Shown one piece after another: positions 25,821 through 33,817 of a DNA stretch of 64,000 bases. Below the pieces are notes generated by a model. The model did not search any database and was not told the DNA's origin. It saw only the letters and a program-made list of their open reading frames with translations. The stretch comes from Brevundimonas sp. M20 (GTDB lineage: Bacteria > Pseudomonadota > Alphaproteobacteria > Caulobacterales > Caulobacteraceae): contig NZ_CP041243.1 of NCBI RefSeq assembly GCF_006547065.1, positions 1,627,001 through 1,691,000 of the forward strand, in the 5' to 3' direction. Made by a program: the position numbers and the translations under genes. Every line of letters starts with the position of its first letter. Position 1 is the stretch's first letter.

Positions 25821-26624
25821 TTACGCCCGGCGCGCGAAATGATGCAGGGCCAAGGCGCCCGCGACGGCGACATTCAGGGAATCGAAGCCTCCAGACATGC
25901 GAATCCCCACCGGTTCGCATCGGTCGATGATTCCCTGATCCAGGCCCGGGCCTTCCGCTCCGAGCACGATCGCCGTGCGTCCTCCGACCTGCGCCTGATC
26001 CAGGGTCCCTGTCGCAGAGGGCGTCATCGCCAGTACTCGGAAGCCCGCCGCCTTCAGGGTCTCGACCGTCTGTGATGCGTCCAGTCCTGTGCTCATCGGC
26101 GTGCGGAGCACCGCGCCCACAGAGACGCGGATGGCCTTGCGGTAGAAGGGATCACAGCAGTGCGCATCCAGCAGCACCGCGTCCGCTCCGAAGGCCGCCG
26201 CGTTACGGAAGATGCCGCCCATATTGTCGTGATTGCCGATCCCGCAAGCCAGAACGACCAGAGCCTGATCGCTGAAGCCGCCGACCAGGGTCTCCAGCGG
26301 CGTCGGCGTCGGCTTTTCGCCCAGGGCCAGTATGCCCCTGTGCAGGGGGAAGCCCGCGATGGCGTCCAGCACACCCTGCCCGGCCAGATAGACCGGCACA
26401 CCATGGGGCAGGCCCTCCAGCGCGTCGGCCAGTCCGTCGAACCTGTTCTCGGCCAACAGGACAGCGCGGGGGCGGCACAGGGCGTGCGCGGAGGTCAGGA
26501 CGCGCAGAACCACCTCCCCTTCGGCCACGAACAGGCCCTGACGCCCGGTGAGGTCTTTTTCGCGTATGTCGCGGAAGCCCGCGATGCGGGGATCGTCGGG
26601 TGTTTCGACGCGGAAGTTTTTCAA
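25821..26624 (-). CDS. TrmH-family RNA 2'-O-methyltransferase (SpoU)
   Basis: A SPOUT-fold methyltransferase, probably acting on rRNA or tRNA. An N-terminal substrate-binding domain (DDPRIAGFRDIREKDLTGRQGLFVAEG) is followed by SpoU motif 1 (NHDNMGGIFRNAAAFGADAVLL), motif 2 (ALVLGAEGPGL-type: IVLGAEGPGLDQ) and motif 3 (DSLNVAVAGALALHH), the trefoil-knot SAM site. The length is 267 residues. The apparent start is TTG at 26624 with AGGAAA 9 nt upstream; no in-frame ATG or GTG fits the conserved N-terminus. The nearby upstream ATG is in another frame. Confidence 0.9.
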   Translation of the reverse strand: MKNFRVETPDDPRIAGFRDIREKDLTGRQGLFVAEGEVVLRVLTSAHALCRPRAVLLAENRFDGLADALEGLPHGVPVYLAGQGVLDAIAGFPLHRGILALGEKPTPTPLETLVGGFSDQALVVLACGIGNHDNMGGIFRNAAAFGADAVLLDAHCCDPFYRKAIRVSVGAVLRTPMSTGLDASQTVETLKAAGFRVLAMTPSATGTLDQAQVGGRTAIVLGAEGPGLDQGIIDRCEPVGIRMSGGFDSLNVAVAGALALHHFARRA

Positions 26625-26640
26625 AGTCCGACATTTCCTG

Positions 26641-26670
26641 TTGCGTACATTCGATTCCCGTTGCTATAGC
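26641..26670 (+). promoter_or_regulatory. Probable promoter of tRNA-Asn
   Basis: TTGCGT (26641-26646) and GCTATAGC (26663-26670) are 16 nt apart, fitting the Caulobacterales housekeeping -10 form GCTANAWC. The tRNA begins 26 nt later. Confidence 0.5.
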
Positions 26671-26695
26671 GCCCGCCTTCCCGAGCGAAACCTGT

Positions 26696-26770
26696 TCCGC
26701 AGTAGCTCAGTGGTAGAGCAGCCGACTGTTAATCGGCTGGTCGTAGGTTCGAATCCTACCTGCGGAGCCA
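26696..26770 (+). tRNA. tRNA-Asn (anticodon GTT)
   Basis: The acceptor TCCGCAG pairs with CTGCGGA; G73 and an encoded CCA follow. The anticodon loop CTGTTAA gives GTT. The T arm contains GGTTCGAATCC. The length is 75 nt. Confidence 0.97.
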
Positions 26771-26856
26771 TCGCCCTTTTCGGGCCTCGGCAAGTTACTC
26801 GACAGAACAAGACGTCGCCCTTCGGGGCCGCTTTCGTGCGTCCGGATTTCGCGCAG

Positions 26857-26883
26857 AAAAAAGCCCGACGCTAGCGCCGGGCT
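26857..26883 (-). terminator. Rho-independent terminator of the Ig-like lipoprotein gene
   Basis: AGCCCGACGC and GCGCCGGGCT form a 10-bp stem with one mismatch around TA. On the minus strand it is followed by TTTTTT. It lies 78 nt past the stop of the gene at 26962. Confidence 0.8.
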
Positions 26884-26961
26884 GAAAAAGTTCGGTGATG
26901 GTGGGTGTCCTCGAAGAAGAGAAGACAAGGCATCCGTGCGGCTGAATTGGTTAACCGGGGA

Positions 26962-27714
26962 TTAAGAAGCCGGAGGCGCGCCGTCCGGCATCCACGTCCA
27001 CTGGCGGGCGCCGCCTGGCCCGCTCCAGCCGACGCGCCAGCCCTGCCCCGCCCGTTCGACCTGCAGGGGCGCTGTGTCCACGCCCGGGCCCGGCCAGATG
27101 AAGGCGCGGCCGCCGACGTCCACGCCGGCGCCGGGCTCGACCGGCCCCAGCAGGACGCTCCAGACGCCGGACTCGCCGGAAATCACCTGCAGCGCCTCAT
27201 CGTCGGCGGAGACCTCGACGCGCGCGCCGGGGGCGGCGGTGCGGCCTGACGCCAGAAGGGACTGGGCGTCGCTGTCGACGGCGCCGAGCGACGGGGCGGC
27301 GTCCAGACGGCGGGTCGGCCCGCCGGATCGCAGGATGGCGATCGGGCCGCGCCCCCCGTCTATGATCAGCAGCCGGTCTGGTGAAGGGGCCGCGTCCTGT
27401 CCGACCTGGGTCTCGGGGCGCAGCAGCAGGGAGCCACGCGGTTTGACCATCCGAATCTCGAATCGGCCTTCGGGATCCGCGGCGGCGGCATAGGCGGCGC
27501 CCTGCGCGCTGCGCAGAACCACCCTTGCACCCGGTTCCGCCCGTCCGGAGAAGATCAGGCTGGCTTCGGCCAGACGCACCGACAGAATCTGCGGCGGCTG
27601 GGTCCAGCCGGTCGTATTCCCCGCCACATCACGGGCCGGACGCTCCGCTTCAGGCATGCAGGCGGACAGGCCCAGGGCCGTCACGGCGACGACTGCGCAG
27701 ATGGCCCGTTTCAT
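26962..27714 (-). CDS. Hypothetical lipoprotein with Ig-like fold signature
   Basis: A 250-residue envelope lipoprotein. The signal MKRAICAVVAVTALG ends in lipobox LSAC (Cys near 19). The body is beta-rich with two repeat-like stretches, EASLIFSGRAEPGARVVLRSAQG ... ADPEGRFEI and LLASGRTAAPGARVEVSADDEA ... GESGVWSVLL, which look like two bacterial Ig-like (Big-type) domains. Function is unknown. It is divergent from the LOG gene. Confidence 0.75.
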   Translation of the reverse strand: MKRAICAVVAVTALGLSACMPEAERPARDVAGNTTGWTQPPQILSVRLAEASLIFSGRAEPGARVVLRSAQGAAYAAAADPEGRFEIRMVKPRGSLLLRPETQVGQDAAPSPDRLLIIDGGRGPIAILRSGGPTRRLDAAPSLGAVDSDAQSLLASGRTAAPGARVEVSADDEALQVISGESGVWSVLLGPVEPGAGVDVGGRAFIWPGPGVDTAPLQVERAGQGWRVGWSGPGGARQWTWMPDGAPPAS

Positions 27715-27796
27715 CCTGTCTCTCCCGCCGCTAGGAATACGCCCCCCGATAGCGCGGCGGGGCCGCCGCTGTCTTCCGTTTCACGTTCGAGGCTTC

Positions 27797-28393
27797 ATGA
27801 GCATCTCCATCCAGCCGTTCGACGGCAAGTCCGTCTGCCTGTTCTGCGGCTCCTCCGACCGGTCCGATCCGGCCTACACCATCGCCGCCCAGGAATTCGG
27901 CGCGCAGACGGCGGGGGCCGGCTGGCGGCTGGTCTATGGCGGCGGCGGCGTGGGCCTGATGGGCGCCTCGGCCCGGGCCGCGCACGAGGCTGGCGGACGG
28001 GTTCTGGGCGTCATGCCGGGCTTCCTGCGCAGCCGCGAGCGTCTGTTCGACGAGGTGGAGACCCTGGTTGTGACTTCGATGCACGAGCGCAAGACCATCA
28101 TGTACGACCAGTCTGACGCCTTCGTCGTCGCGCCGGGCGGCGTGGGCACGCTGGAAGAAGTGATCGAGGTTTTGTCGTGGAAGCGGCTCGACCTTCACCA
28201 CAAGCCGGTCATCTTCCTCAATATCAACGGCTTCTGGGACACGCTTCTGGCTGCGATTGAGACCGGCATCGCGCAGCAGATGACGCCGGAGTCTTTCCGC
28301 GACGCCTACAGTGTCGTGAATACCGTCGAGGAGGCGATCGCCCTGATGCAGGGCGCGGACGATCTGCCTCACTTGCAACATGATCTGCGGTAA
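27797..28393 (+). CDS. LOG family protein (TIGR00730; cytokinin riboside 5'-monophosphate phosphoribohydrolase-like)
   Basis: A Rossmann-fold nucleotide hydrolase of the lysine-decarboxylase-like/LOG family, which releases bases from nucleoside 5'-monophosphates. The motifs SVCLFCGSSD, VYGGGGVGLMGASA, VTSMHERKTIMYDQSDAF and PGGVGTLEEVIEVLSW (the PGGxGTxxE catalytic signature) are all present. The ATG at 27797, preceded by CGAGG, begins the conserved domain; the open frame extends further upstream without support. The length is 198 residues. Confidence 0.92.
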   Translation: MSISIQPFDGKSVCLFCGSSDRSDPAYTIAAQEFGAQTAGAGWRLVYGGGGVGLMGASARAAHEAGGRVLGVMPGFLRSRERLFDEVETLVVTSMHERKTIMYDQSDAFVVAPGGVGTLEEVIEVLSWKRLDLHHKPVIFLNINGFWDTLLAAIETGIAQQMTPESFRDAYSVVNTVEEAIALMQGADDLPHLQHDLR

Positions 28394-28520
28394 GTGATCG
28401 TTGATCAGATCGCGCTGACCGCGTTTCGTTTGGCTACGCGCTCTTGACAGTTTTGAATAACAACGCACACTGAGATGGTGGGTGCGCCAGCGCGCCCGAC
28501 CTCATCGGAGATCTCCAATA

Positions 28521-28814
28521 ATGCGCGCCTTCCTCGTCGCCGCGGCCCTGCTGGTCGCCGCTCCCGCCTTCGCTCAATCCGCCGGCACCAGCGCCACCCT
28601 GACCGACGCCTCCAAGGCGCCCGCCGGCCGCACCATCATCGACGGCGCCACCTGGCGCTGCGACGGCGCGTCGTGCACCGCCACGGGCGGCAACAGCCAG
28701 ACCGCGACCCGCGCCTGCCGCCGCGTCGTGGCCCGCTTCGGCAACGTCTCGGCCTTCACCTACAAGGGCACGCCGCTGACCGCCGAAGAACTGACGGCCT
28801 GCAACGCCGCCTGA
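28521..28814 (+). CDS. Small secreted protein of unknown function
   Basis: A 97-residue protein with signal peptide MRAFLVAAALLVAAPAFAQ. The mature part has CDGASC, CRRV and TACNAA cysteines and TWRCDGASCTATGGNSQTATRACRRVVARFG, a compact pattern I have seen in Caulobacterales hypothetical proteins (CC_3515-like naming uncertain). GGAGA lies 9 nt before the ATG. A perfect -35 like TTGACA occurs at 28444-28449, without a convincing -10. It ends in a strong terminator. Confidence 0.78.
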   Translation: MRAFLVAAALLVAAPAFAQSAGTSATLTDASKAPAGRTIIDGATWRCDGASCTATGGNSQTATRACRRVVARFGNVSAFTYKGTPLTAEELTACNAA

Positions 28815-28837
28815 TCGGCGACGTATCGCTGAAAATG

Positions 28838-28868
28838 AAAAGGCCGCCCTGCGAGGGGCGGCCTTTTT
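28838..28868 (+). terminator. Rho-independent terminator (bidirectional)
   Basis: AAAGGCCGCCC and GGGCGGCCTTT form an 11-bp stem around TGCGAG, followed by TTTT on the plus strand and TTTTCAT on the minus strand. It serves the small secreted protein gene and possibly the convergent DUF6572 gene. Confidence 0.9.
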
Positions 28869-28883
28869 GCTGATCACCTTAAG

Positions 28884-29210
28884 TCAGGCTGGCGGCAGGA
28901 CGATTTGGGAGAAGTTGATATCCATTTCGCCAAGCTGTCCCTTCACGGCGTCCAAGATATCCAGATGCTCGGCGGGCGGTTGGTACTGGCAGATTAGGTC
29001 GATCCTGACCTTCATGCCCGACGCCTCGGGGTGCGTTTCAAGAAACTGACCCGACGACAGATAGCTGAGGTAGGAGGTTATCTTTTGCTCTAGTAAGTCG
29101 TAGCGCCGGTCGTCGTCCCAAGGCAGATGATCGGAGATCGCCAAGATGAATTCATTGCTGGACCGATCAATGCCGGAGAAGTCCACAGTGTTCACATCTT
29201 CAATCGTCAC
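28884..29210 (-). CDS. DUF6572 domain-containing protein
   Basis: A 108-residue protein that I recognise as DUF6572: starts VTIEDVNTVDFSGI, then EFILAISDHLPWDDD, LLEQKITSYLSYLSSGQ and HPEASGMKVRIDLICQYQP. The start is GTG, with GAGGG 6 nt upstream. By hand count G+C over 28921-29160 is about 55% (132 of 240), clearly below the neighbours, and less-favoured codons occur, suggesting recent acquisition. The family is often seen in immunity-like or accessory contexts, but no function is assigned. No toxin partner is visible next to it. Confidence 0.75.
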   Translation of the reverse strand: MTIEDVNTVDFSGIDRSSNEFILAISDHLPWDDDRRYDLLEQKITSYLSYLSSGQFLETHPEASGMKVRIDLICQYQPPAEHLDILDAVKGQLGEMDINFSQIVLPPA

Positions 29211-29240
29211 GCCGTCCCTCTCGTCTGTTCTGGCGGCGCC

Positions 29241-30575
29241 CTAGGCCGTCTCGCCCTTCAGGCGCTGCACGATGCGCTCGCGGCCGATCATCGGGGCGAT
29301 GGCGGCCATGTCGGGGCCGTGGGCTTGGCCGGTCAGGATCAGGCGCAGGGGCATGAACAGGCCCTTGCCCTTGGCGCCGGTCTTTTCCTTCACGGCGTTG
29401 GTCCAGGTCGGCCACAGGGTCTCGTCCATCGTCTCCGGCAGGACCTCCAGCGCGGCGGCGGCGAAGGCGGCGTCCTCGATCACCGGGGTGACCGGGCCGC
29501 GCACGATGGCGGCCAGACCGACGACGTCGGCGAACTTCTGCAGGTTCGGACGCACGACCTCCCAGAAGGCTTCGCCCAGATCGGCGTCCAGCGCCGCCAG
29601 ACGGGGTTGCGCGGTGGCATAGTCCATGGCGTGCAGGGCCTGGGCGTTCAGACGGTCCAGATCGGCGGTATCATAGCGCGCGGGCGAACGGCCCATCTTG
29701 GAGAAGGCGAAGCTGTCGCCCAGCGCCTGCACCGAGGCGCCGATTTCCAGCGCGTCCGAGGTGCCGATCTTGCCCAGGTGGCTGGTGATGGCGATGGGCT
29801 CGTAGCCCTGCTCGCGCATGTCGCTGATCGACAGGGAGCCCAGACGCTTGGACAGGGCCGCGCCGTCCGCGCCGACCAGCAGCGGCATATGGGCGAAACC
29901 CGGAACCGTGGCGCCCAGCGCCTCGAAGATCTCGATCTGGGCGCCGGTGTTGGTGACGTGGTCCTCGCCCCGGATGATGTGGGTGATGGCCATGTCGATG
30001 TCGTCGACGACCGACGGCAGGGTGTAGAGGAACAGGCCGTCCTCGCGGATCAGCACCGGGTCCGACATGGAAGCGGTGTCCACCTCGGCGTGGCCGCGGG
30101 CCAGATCTTCCCAGGCGACGCGCTTGCCTTCCAGCTTGAAGCGCCAGTGCGGACGACGGCCCTCGGCCTCATAAGCGGCTTTCTCGGCGTCGGTCAGGTC
30201 CAGCGCGGCGCGGTCGTAGATGGGCGGCAGGCCGCGCGACAGTTGCACCTTGCGGCGGCGGTCCAGCTCTTCGGAGGTTTCGTAGCAGGCGTACAGGCGG
30301 CCCGAAGCCTTCAGGCGCGCGGCGGCGTCCTCATAGCGGTCAAAGCGTTTGGACTGGTTGTGACGCTCGTCCCAGACCAAACCCAGCCAGGTCAGGTCAT
30401 CCTCGATCCCCTGCTCGAACTCGGGCGTCGAGCGGGCCAGGTCGGTGTCGTCGATCCGTAGCACGAACTGCCCGCCCTGCCCCTTGGCGAAAAGCCAGTT
30501 CACCAGGGCGGTGCGGACGTTGCCGACGTGCAGCTTACCCGTCGGCGACGGGGCGAAACGAACCTTGACGGTCAT
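29241..30575 (-). CDS. gltX: Glutamyl-tRNA synthetase
   Basis: A class I synthetase charging tRNA-Glu, and often tRNA-Gln in organisms using GatCAB. ATG 30575 begins MTVKVRFAPSPTGKLHVGN, the HIGH region in the form HVGN. The KMSKS-like loop is ALSKRLGS (around residue 242). The zinc-binding region is reduced. The 444 residues are shorter than the E. coli type. Alphaproteobacteria frequently carry two GluRS genes, and this short form with GKIGTSDAL may be the one with specialised tRNA preference; that cannot be resolved here. Confidence 0.95.
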   Translation of the reverse strand: MTVKVRFAPSPTGKLHVGNVRTALVNWLFAKGQGGQFVLRIDDTDLARSTPEFEQGIEDDLTWLGLVWDERHNQSKRFDRYEDAAARLKASGRLYACYETSEELDRRRKVQLSRGLPPIYDRAALDLTDAEKAAYEAEGRRPHWRFKLEGKRVAWEDLARGHAEVDTASMSDPVLIREDGLFLYTLPSVVDDIDMAITHIIRGEDHVTNTGAQIEIFEALGATVPGFAHMPLLVGADGAALSKRLGSLSISDMREQGYEPIAITSHLGKIGTSDALEIGASVQALGDSFAFSKMGRSPARYDTADLDRLNAQALHAMDYATAQPRLAALDADLGEAFWEVVRPNLQKFADVVGLAAIVRGPVTPVIEDAAFAAAALEVLPETMDETLWPTWTNAVKEKTGAKGKGLFMPLRLILTGQAHGPDMAAIAPMIGRERIVQRLKGETA

Positions 30576-30648
30576 GGGAAGAGAAACCTCGGGATGCGAG
30601 GCGCGTAGGTCGCGCTGCAACCCGGCGAAGTCAAGGCGCGCAAGGATA

Positions 30649-30672
30649 TTCAGGCGGTTCGGACCGCCTGAA
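30649..30672 (-). terminator. Hairpin following dksA
   Basis: A perfect 10-bp stem, TTCAGGCGGT with ACCGCCTGAA, closes a 4-nt loop 4 nt beyond the dksA stop. There is no T run, so it is a weak terminator or an mRNA end stabiliser. Confidence 0.6.
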
Positions 30673-30675
30673 CCG

Positions 30676-31104
30676 TCAGTCGTCGCGGTGGACGCGTTCG
30701 CGGCGCTCGTGGCGTTCCTGGGCTTCCACCGACAGGGTCGCTGTCGGGCGGGCTTCCAACCGGCCGAGGCTGATCGGCTCGCCGGTCTCCTCGCAATAGC
30801 CGTAGGAACCGTCCTCGATCCGACGCAGGGCGTCGTCGATCTTGGAGATCAGCTTGCGCTGACGGTCCCGGGTCCGGAGCTCCAGGGCCCGGTCGGACTC
30901 CGAAGACGCCCGGTCGACGATGTCCGGATGGTTCTCGGTCTCGGCCTTCAGATTGCTGACGGTGCCCTTGGACTCGCGAAGGATGTCATCCTTCCAGTCC
31001 ATGAGTTTGGCCTTGAAATAGGCCAGCTGCCGCTCATTCATGAACGGCTCGTCGTCGGACGGCCGGTACGCGGCCGTGTCGATAACAGACGCCAATGCGT
31101 TCAT
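30676..31104 (-). CDS. dksA: RNA polymerase-binding transcription factor DksA
   Basis: ppGpp cofactor that binds the RNA polymerase secondary channel. The coiled-coil tip keeps the D-x-x-D-x-A motif (DIVDRAS). The zinc-finger region reads YGYCEETGEPISLGRLEARPTATLS, so only one of the four E. coli cysteines remains; this form is usual in alphaproteobacteria. ATG 31104 is used; a GTG at 31113 adds three residues. The length is 142 residues. It lies upstream of gltX and is transcribed in the same direction. Confidence 0.95.
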   Translation of the reverse strand: MNALASVIDTAAYRPSDDEPFMNERQLAYFKAKLMDWKDDILRESKGTVSNLKAETENHPDIVDRASSESDRALELRTRDRQRKLISKIDDALRRIEDGSYGYCEETGEPISLGRLEARPTATLSVEAQERHERRERVHRDD

Positions 31105-31264
31105 CGCACTCACGCTCTAAACAACGCCCCCCTGTGGCGCACCGCTGCGTATACGGATGCGCGGGAGTCGCGGCAACACGCCTCTCGCGAGTGTGAGCGA
31201 GAAAGATTAATCCGCCGCCGCAACCGTGACATTTCTTCATCACCCGGCGCGTGCGTCGCGAGAT

Positions 31265-31711
31265 TTAGGGGAAGATTTCGCCGCTTGAGGCCGGATTTCG
31301 AGTCATATCGGCCTTTGCCAGCTCAACCGCGGCGCGAAGATCAATCTGATCGAGCACTGCCTTGAGCCCCGGATCGGCGTCGTCGGGCCGTTCTTCCTGC
31401 AAGGTGCGGGTCAAACGCTCCAGCGCCCCCTCCCCCGCTTCTCCGGCGAGAAGGGCCAGTTTCAACTCGTCCAGACGATCCAGAAGACCGCTGCCCCGAC
31501 GCATGGCGCGACGGCGGCGCTCGGTGGCGTCCTCAACGCCCTGAAGCGCCATGAGGGCGTTCATGCCGGCGACGCCCGAGACGGAGCTCGCCGCAGCGGC
31601 GGCGCCGGCGGGGGCTGCGGAGGCCGCGCCCGGCACCGAGAAACCGCTCGCCGCCTTCGAAGGGCGGGAGCTCTGGGACGCCGTGGGGCCGGTAGGGCCG
31701 GTGACCTTCAT
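31265..31711 (-). CDS. fliX: Flagellar assembly regulator FliX
   Basis: Class II flagellar regulator that in Caulobacter couples basal-body assembly to FlbD activity. The start at ATG 31711 gives MKVTGPTGPTASQSSRP, the conserved FliX N-terminus. The middle has GMNALMALQGVED and RRRRAMRRGSGLLDRLDELKLALL, and the C-terminus LDQIDLRAAVELAK. The length of 148 residues is close to the family. It is divergent from flgI, exactly as in Caulobacter, sharing a 184-nt control region with an ftr-like site. Confidence 0.94.
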   Translation of the reverse strand: MKVTGPTGPTASQSSRPSKAASGFSVPGAASAAPAGAAAAASSVSGVAGMNALMALQGVEDATERRRRAMRRGSGLLDRLDELKLALLAGEAGEGALERLTRTLQEERPDDADPGLKAVLDQIDLRAAVELAKADMTRNPASSGEIFP

Positions 31712-31768
31712 GCGGTGCGACTCCGGGACATGAGTCAACATCGCGGGCGCTGGTCACTGTTTGGTTAA

Positions 31769-31787
31769 CGGCCCGGCAGAATTTGCC
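31769..31787. promoter_or_regulatory. ftr-like FlbD-binding site
   Basis: CGGCCCGGCAGAATTTGCC resembles the Caulobacter flagellar transcription regulator (ftr) elements bound by FlbD, as I remember them (CCCGGCAAA-type core). It lies about 80 nt upstream of the predicted flgI transcription start. A nearby GTTAAC (31764-31769) contains a CtrA-type half site TTAAC without a second half 7 nt away. Confidence 0.5.
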
Positions 31788-31841
31788 CTCGCTGCGGCCC
31801 GTCGGGGCAAGGCGCTTGTTGTTTTTGTTAAGATTTCTGTT

Positions 31842-31857
31842 TGGCACAAGGTTAGCA
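31842..31857 (+). promoter_or_regulatory. Sigma-54 promoter of flgI
   Basis: TGGCACAAGGTTAGCA matches TGGCAC-N5-TTGCA with one change, and the -24 GG and -12 GC are correctly spaced. The start of flgI follows 38 nt downstream. The ftr-like site sits upstream at enhancer distance. Confidence 0.75.
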
Positions 31858-31895
31858 ACACGAGGCGCATCGACTGTTCACCGGACACATGACCG

Positions 31896-33002
31896 ATGCA
31901 GAAATTGCTGGCCTCCCTCCTGACCGCCGCCGCACTGGCCGGATTCGCCGCTCCGGCGATGGCCCAGTCGCGGATCAAGGACATCGCCGCCGTCGAAGGC
32001 GTGCGCTCCAACCAGCTGGTCGGATACGGTCTGGTCGTGGGTCTGGCCGGGACGGGTGACTCGCTGCGCAACTGCCCCTTCACCCGGCAGTCGCTGGAAG
32101 GCATGAGCGAGCGCCTCGGCAACAATATCCGCGGTTCGACGGCCAACACCAAGAACATGGCGGCGGTGATGGTCACCGCGGAGCTCCCCGCCTTCGCTAC
32201 ACCGGGCGCGCGAATCGACGTCAGCGTCTCGTCCATGTGCGACGCCAAGAGCCTGCTGGGCGGGTCGCTGATCGTGACCGGCCTGCAAGGAGCCGACGGT
32301 CAGGTGTATGCGGTGGCGCAAGGCTCGGTGCAGACCGGCTCGGTTTCGGCTTCAGGCGCCTCGGGCTCATCGATCACGCGCGGCGTGCCGACGGCGGGCA
32401 GAATCGCCTCGGGCGCGACGGTCGAGCGTGAGACCGGCTTCGAGCTGGCCAATATGAATGAGGTGCGGCTGACGCTGCGCAACCCGGATTTCACCACGGC
32501 CCAGCGAATGGCGGCGGTGATCAACCAGTCCTATCCGAACAGCGCCCTGGCAGAGAATGGCACGGTCGTGGCCCTGCGCGCTCCGGCGGGTCTGGGTATG
32601 GCGGGCTTCATCAGCCGGGTCGAGAACCTGTCCGTCGAAGTGGATGCTCCGGCCAAGGTCATTATCGACGAGGTCAACGGCGTTGTGGTCATGGGCGAGG
32701 CCGTGCGGGTCTCCACCGTCGCCATCGCCCAGGGCAACCTGACCGTTTCGGTCCAGGAGAGCCCGATGGTCAGCCAGCCCGAGCCCTTCAGCCGCGGCGG
32801 TCAGACGGTCGTGCTGCCTCAGTCCGATGTCACGGTTGAGGAAGAACGCGGCGTGCAGATGCGGATGCTGGGCGGCGGAAGCTCCCTGTCCAGCCTGGTC
32901 AACGGCCTGAACGCCCTGGGCGTCAGCCCGCGCGACATGATCAGCATCCTGCAGGCCATCAAGGCCGCGGGCGCCCTGCAAGCCGACATCGAGGTGATGT
33001 GA
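31896..33002 (+). CDS. flgI: Flagellar P-ring protein FlgI
   Basis: Periplasmic protein forming the P-ring bushing in the peptidoglycan layer. A signal peptide (MQKLLASLLTAAALAGFAAPAMAQ) precedes SRIKDIAAVEGVRSNQLVGYGLVVGLAGTGDS, the highly conserved FlgI N-terminus. VVMGEAVRVSTVAIAQGNLTV and LVNGLNALGVSPRDMISILQAIKAAGALQADIEV are further family signatures. The 368 residues are normal. It is first in the flgI-cheL-flbY operon behind a sigma-54 promoter. Confidence 0.98.
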   Translation: MQKLLASLLTAAALAGFAAPAMAQSRIKDIAAVEGVRSNQLVGYGLVVGLAGTGDSLRNCPFTRQSLEGMSERLGNNIRGSTANTKNMAAVMVTAELPAFATPGARIDVSVSSMCDAKSLLGGSLIVTGLQGADGQVYAVAQGSVQTGSVSASGASGSSITRGVPTAGRIASGATVERETGFELANMNEVRLTLRNPDFTTAQRMAAVINQSYPNSALAENGTVVALRAPAGLGMAGFISRVENLSVEVDAPAKVIIDEVNGVVVMGEAVRVSTVAIAQGNLTVSVQESPMVSQPEPFSRGGQTVVLPQSDVTVEEERGVQMRMLGGGSSLSSLVNGLNALGVSPRDMISILQAIKAAGALQADIEVM

Positions 33003-33004
33003 CC

Positions 33005-33322
33005 ATGATCGACATGACCATCACCTCTCCCTTCTCCAGCGGCCTGCCCGCGATCGGGGTTGATGTGCAGCGCAGCCGCGACGCCGCCCGCATGCGCGAG
33101 ACCGCCGAACAGTTCGAGGCCTCCTTCCTGTCGCAGATGCTCAAGCCGATGTTCGAGGGGCTGAAGACGGACGGGATGTTCGGCGGCGGCGAGGCTGAAG
33201 GTCAATGGCGCAGCTTCATGATCGACGCCATGGCCAAGCAGACCGTGAAGGCCGGCGGGATCGGTCTGGCCGATCAGGTCATGGCCCAGATGATCAAGAT
33301 GCAGGAACAGGGACAAGCATGA
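33005..33322 (+). CDS. cheL: Rod-binding protein (FlgJ N-domain type, CheL)
   Basis: A 105-residue homologue of the N-terminal, rod-binding half of FlgJ, without the muramidase domain, called CheL in Caulobacter. The core RETAEQFEASFLSQMLKPMFEGLK is the Rod-binding domain signature, followed by GGGEAEGQWRSFMIDAMAKQ. The ATG at 33005 follows the flgI stop by 2 nt; an in-frame GTG at 32999 overlapping flgI is also possible. It overlaps flbY by ATGA. Confidence 0.9.
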   Translation: MIDMTITSPFSSGLPAIGVDVQRSRDAARMRETAEQFEASFLSQMLKPMFEGLKTDGMFGGGEAEGQWRSFMIDAMAKQTVKAGGIGLADQVMAQMIKMQEQGQA

Positions 33323-33762
33323 CCGACCCCGCCGTTCATAACGCCACCGCGCGCGTCAAGCAGATGACCGATCTGACCGAGCGCCTGACCGCCTGCCTGA
33401 TCGAGGAGTCGAAGGCCTTCGAAGCCCGCCGTCCTCAGGACGCCGCCGCGACGGTCGCCGCGACCCAGGAACTGGCGAACGCCTATCGCCGCGAGTCGGT
33501 CCAGCTGCGGGCCAACCCCAAGGTGATCGCACCGGCCCCGGCGGCCTATCGCGCCGCGCTGCTCAAGGCGACACAGGTGTTCGAGGCCGTGCTGGCGCGT
33601 CACGCCGCGGCCGTTGAGGCCGCCCGGGTCATTTCCGAAGGGCTGGTCCAGACCATCGCCGCCGAGGTGGCCGGTCAGCGCGGATCGCCGTCCGCCTATG
33701 GCGCTTCGGGCCGGGCCAACGCCGGGGACGCGCGCGCGGTGGCCCTGAACCGAACGGCGTAA
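33319..33762 (+). CDS. flbY: Flagellar protein FlbY (FlgN-like)
   Basis: A 147-residue helical protein. Its place directly after flgI and cheL, with a 4-nt overlap, corresponds to flbY of Caulobacter. The alternating heptad pattern in VKQMTDLTERLTACLIEESKAFEA and AALLKATQVFEAVLARHAAAVEAARVISEGL suggests a FlgN-like chaperone fold. There is no signal peptide. Evidence is mainly context and helical pattern. Confidence 0.8.
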   Translation: MTDPAVHNATARVKQMTDLTERLTACLIEESKAFEARRPQDAAATVAATQELANAYRRESVQLRANPKVIAPAPAAYRAALLKATQVFEAVLARHAAAVEAARVISEGLVQTIAAEVAGQRGSPSAYGASGRANAGDARAVALNRTA

Positions 33763-33817
33763 TTTCGACGGGTCGCCGCAAAGGCGTTTTTAACGCAAGT
33801 CGTTGTACGCCTGAGGC

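Noticed and set aside
26203..26634. ATG-started ORF of 143 codons overlapping the TrmH gene
   Set aside because: Out of frame with the SpoU domain and made of Arg/Pro/Gly-rich shadow sequence; the real gene uses TTG.
30676..31104. DksA lacking zinc-finger cysteines as a novelty
   Set aside because: The CEETGEP form is usual for alphaproteobacterial DksA.
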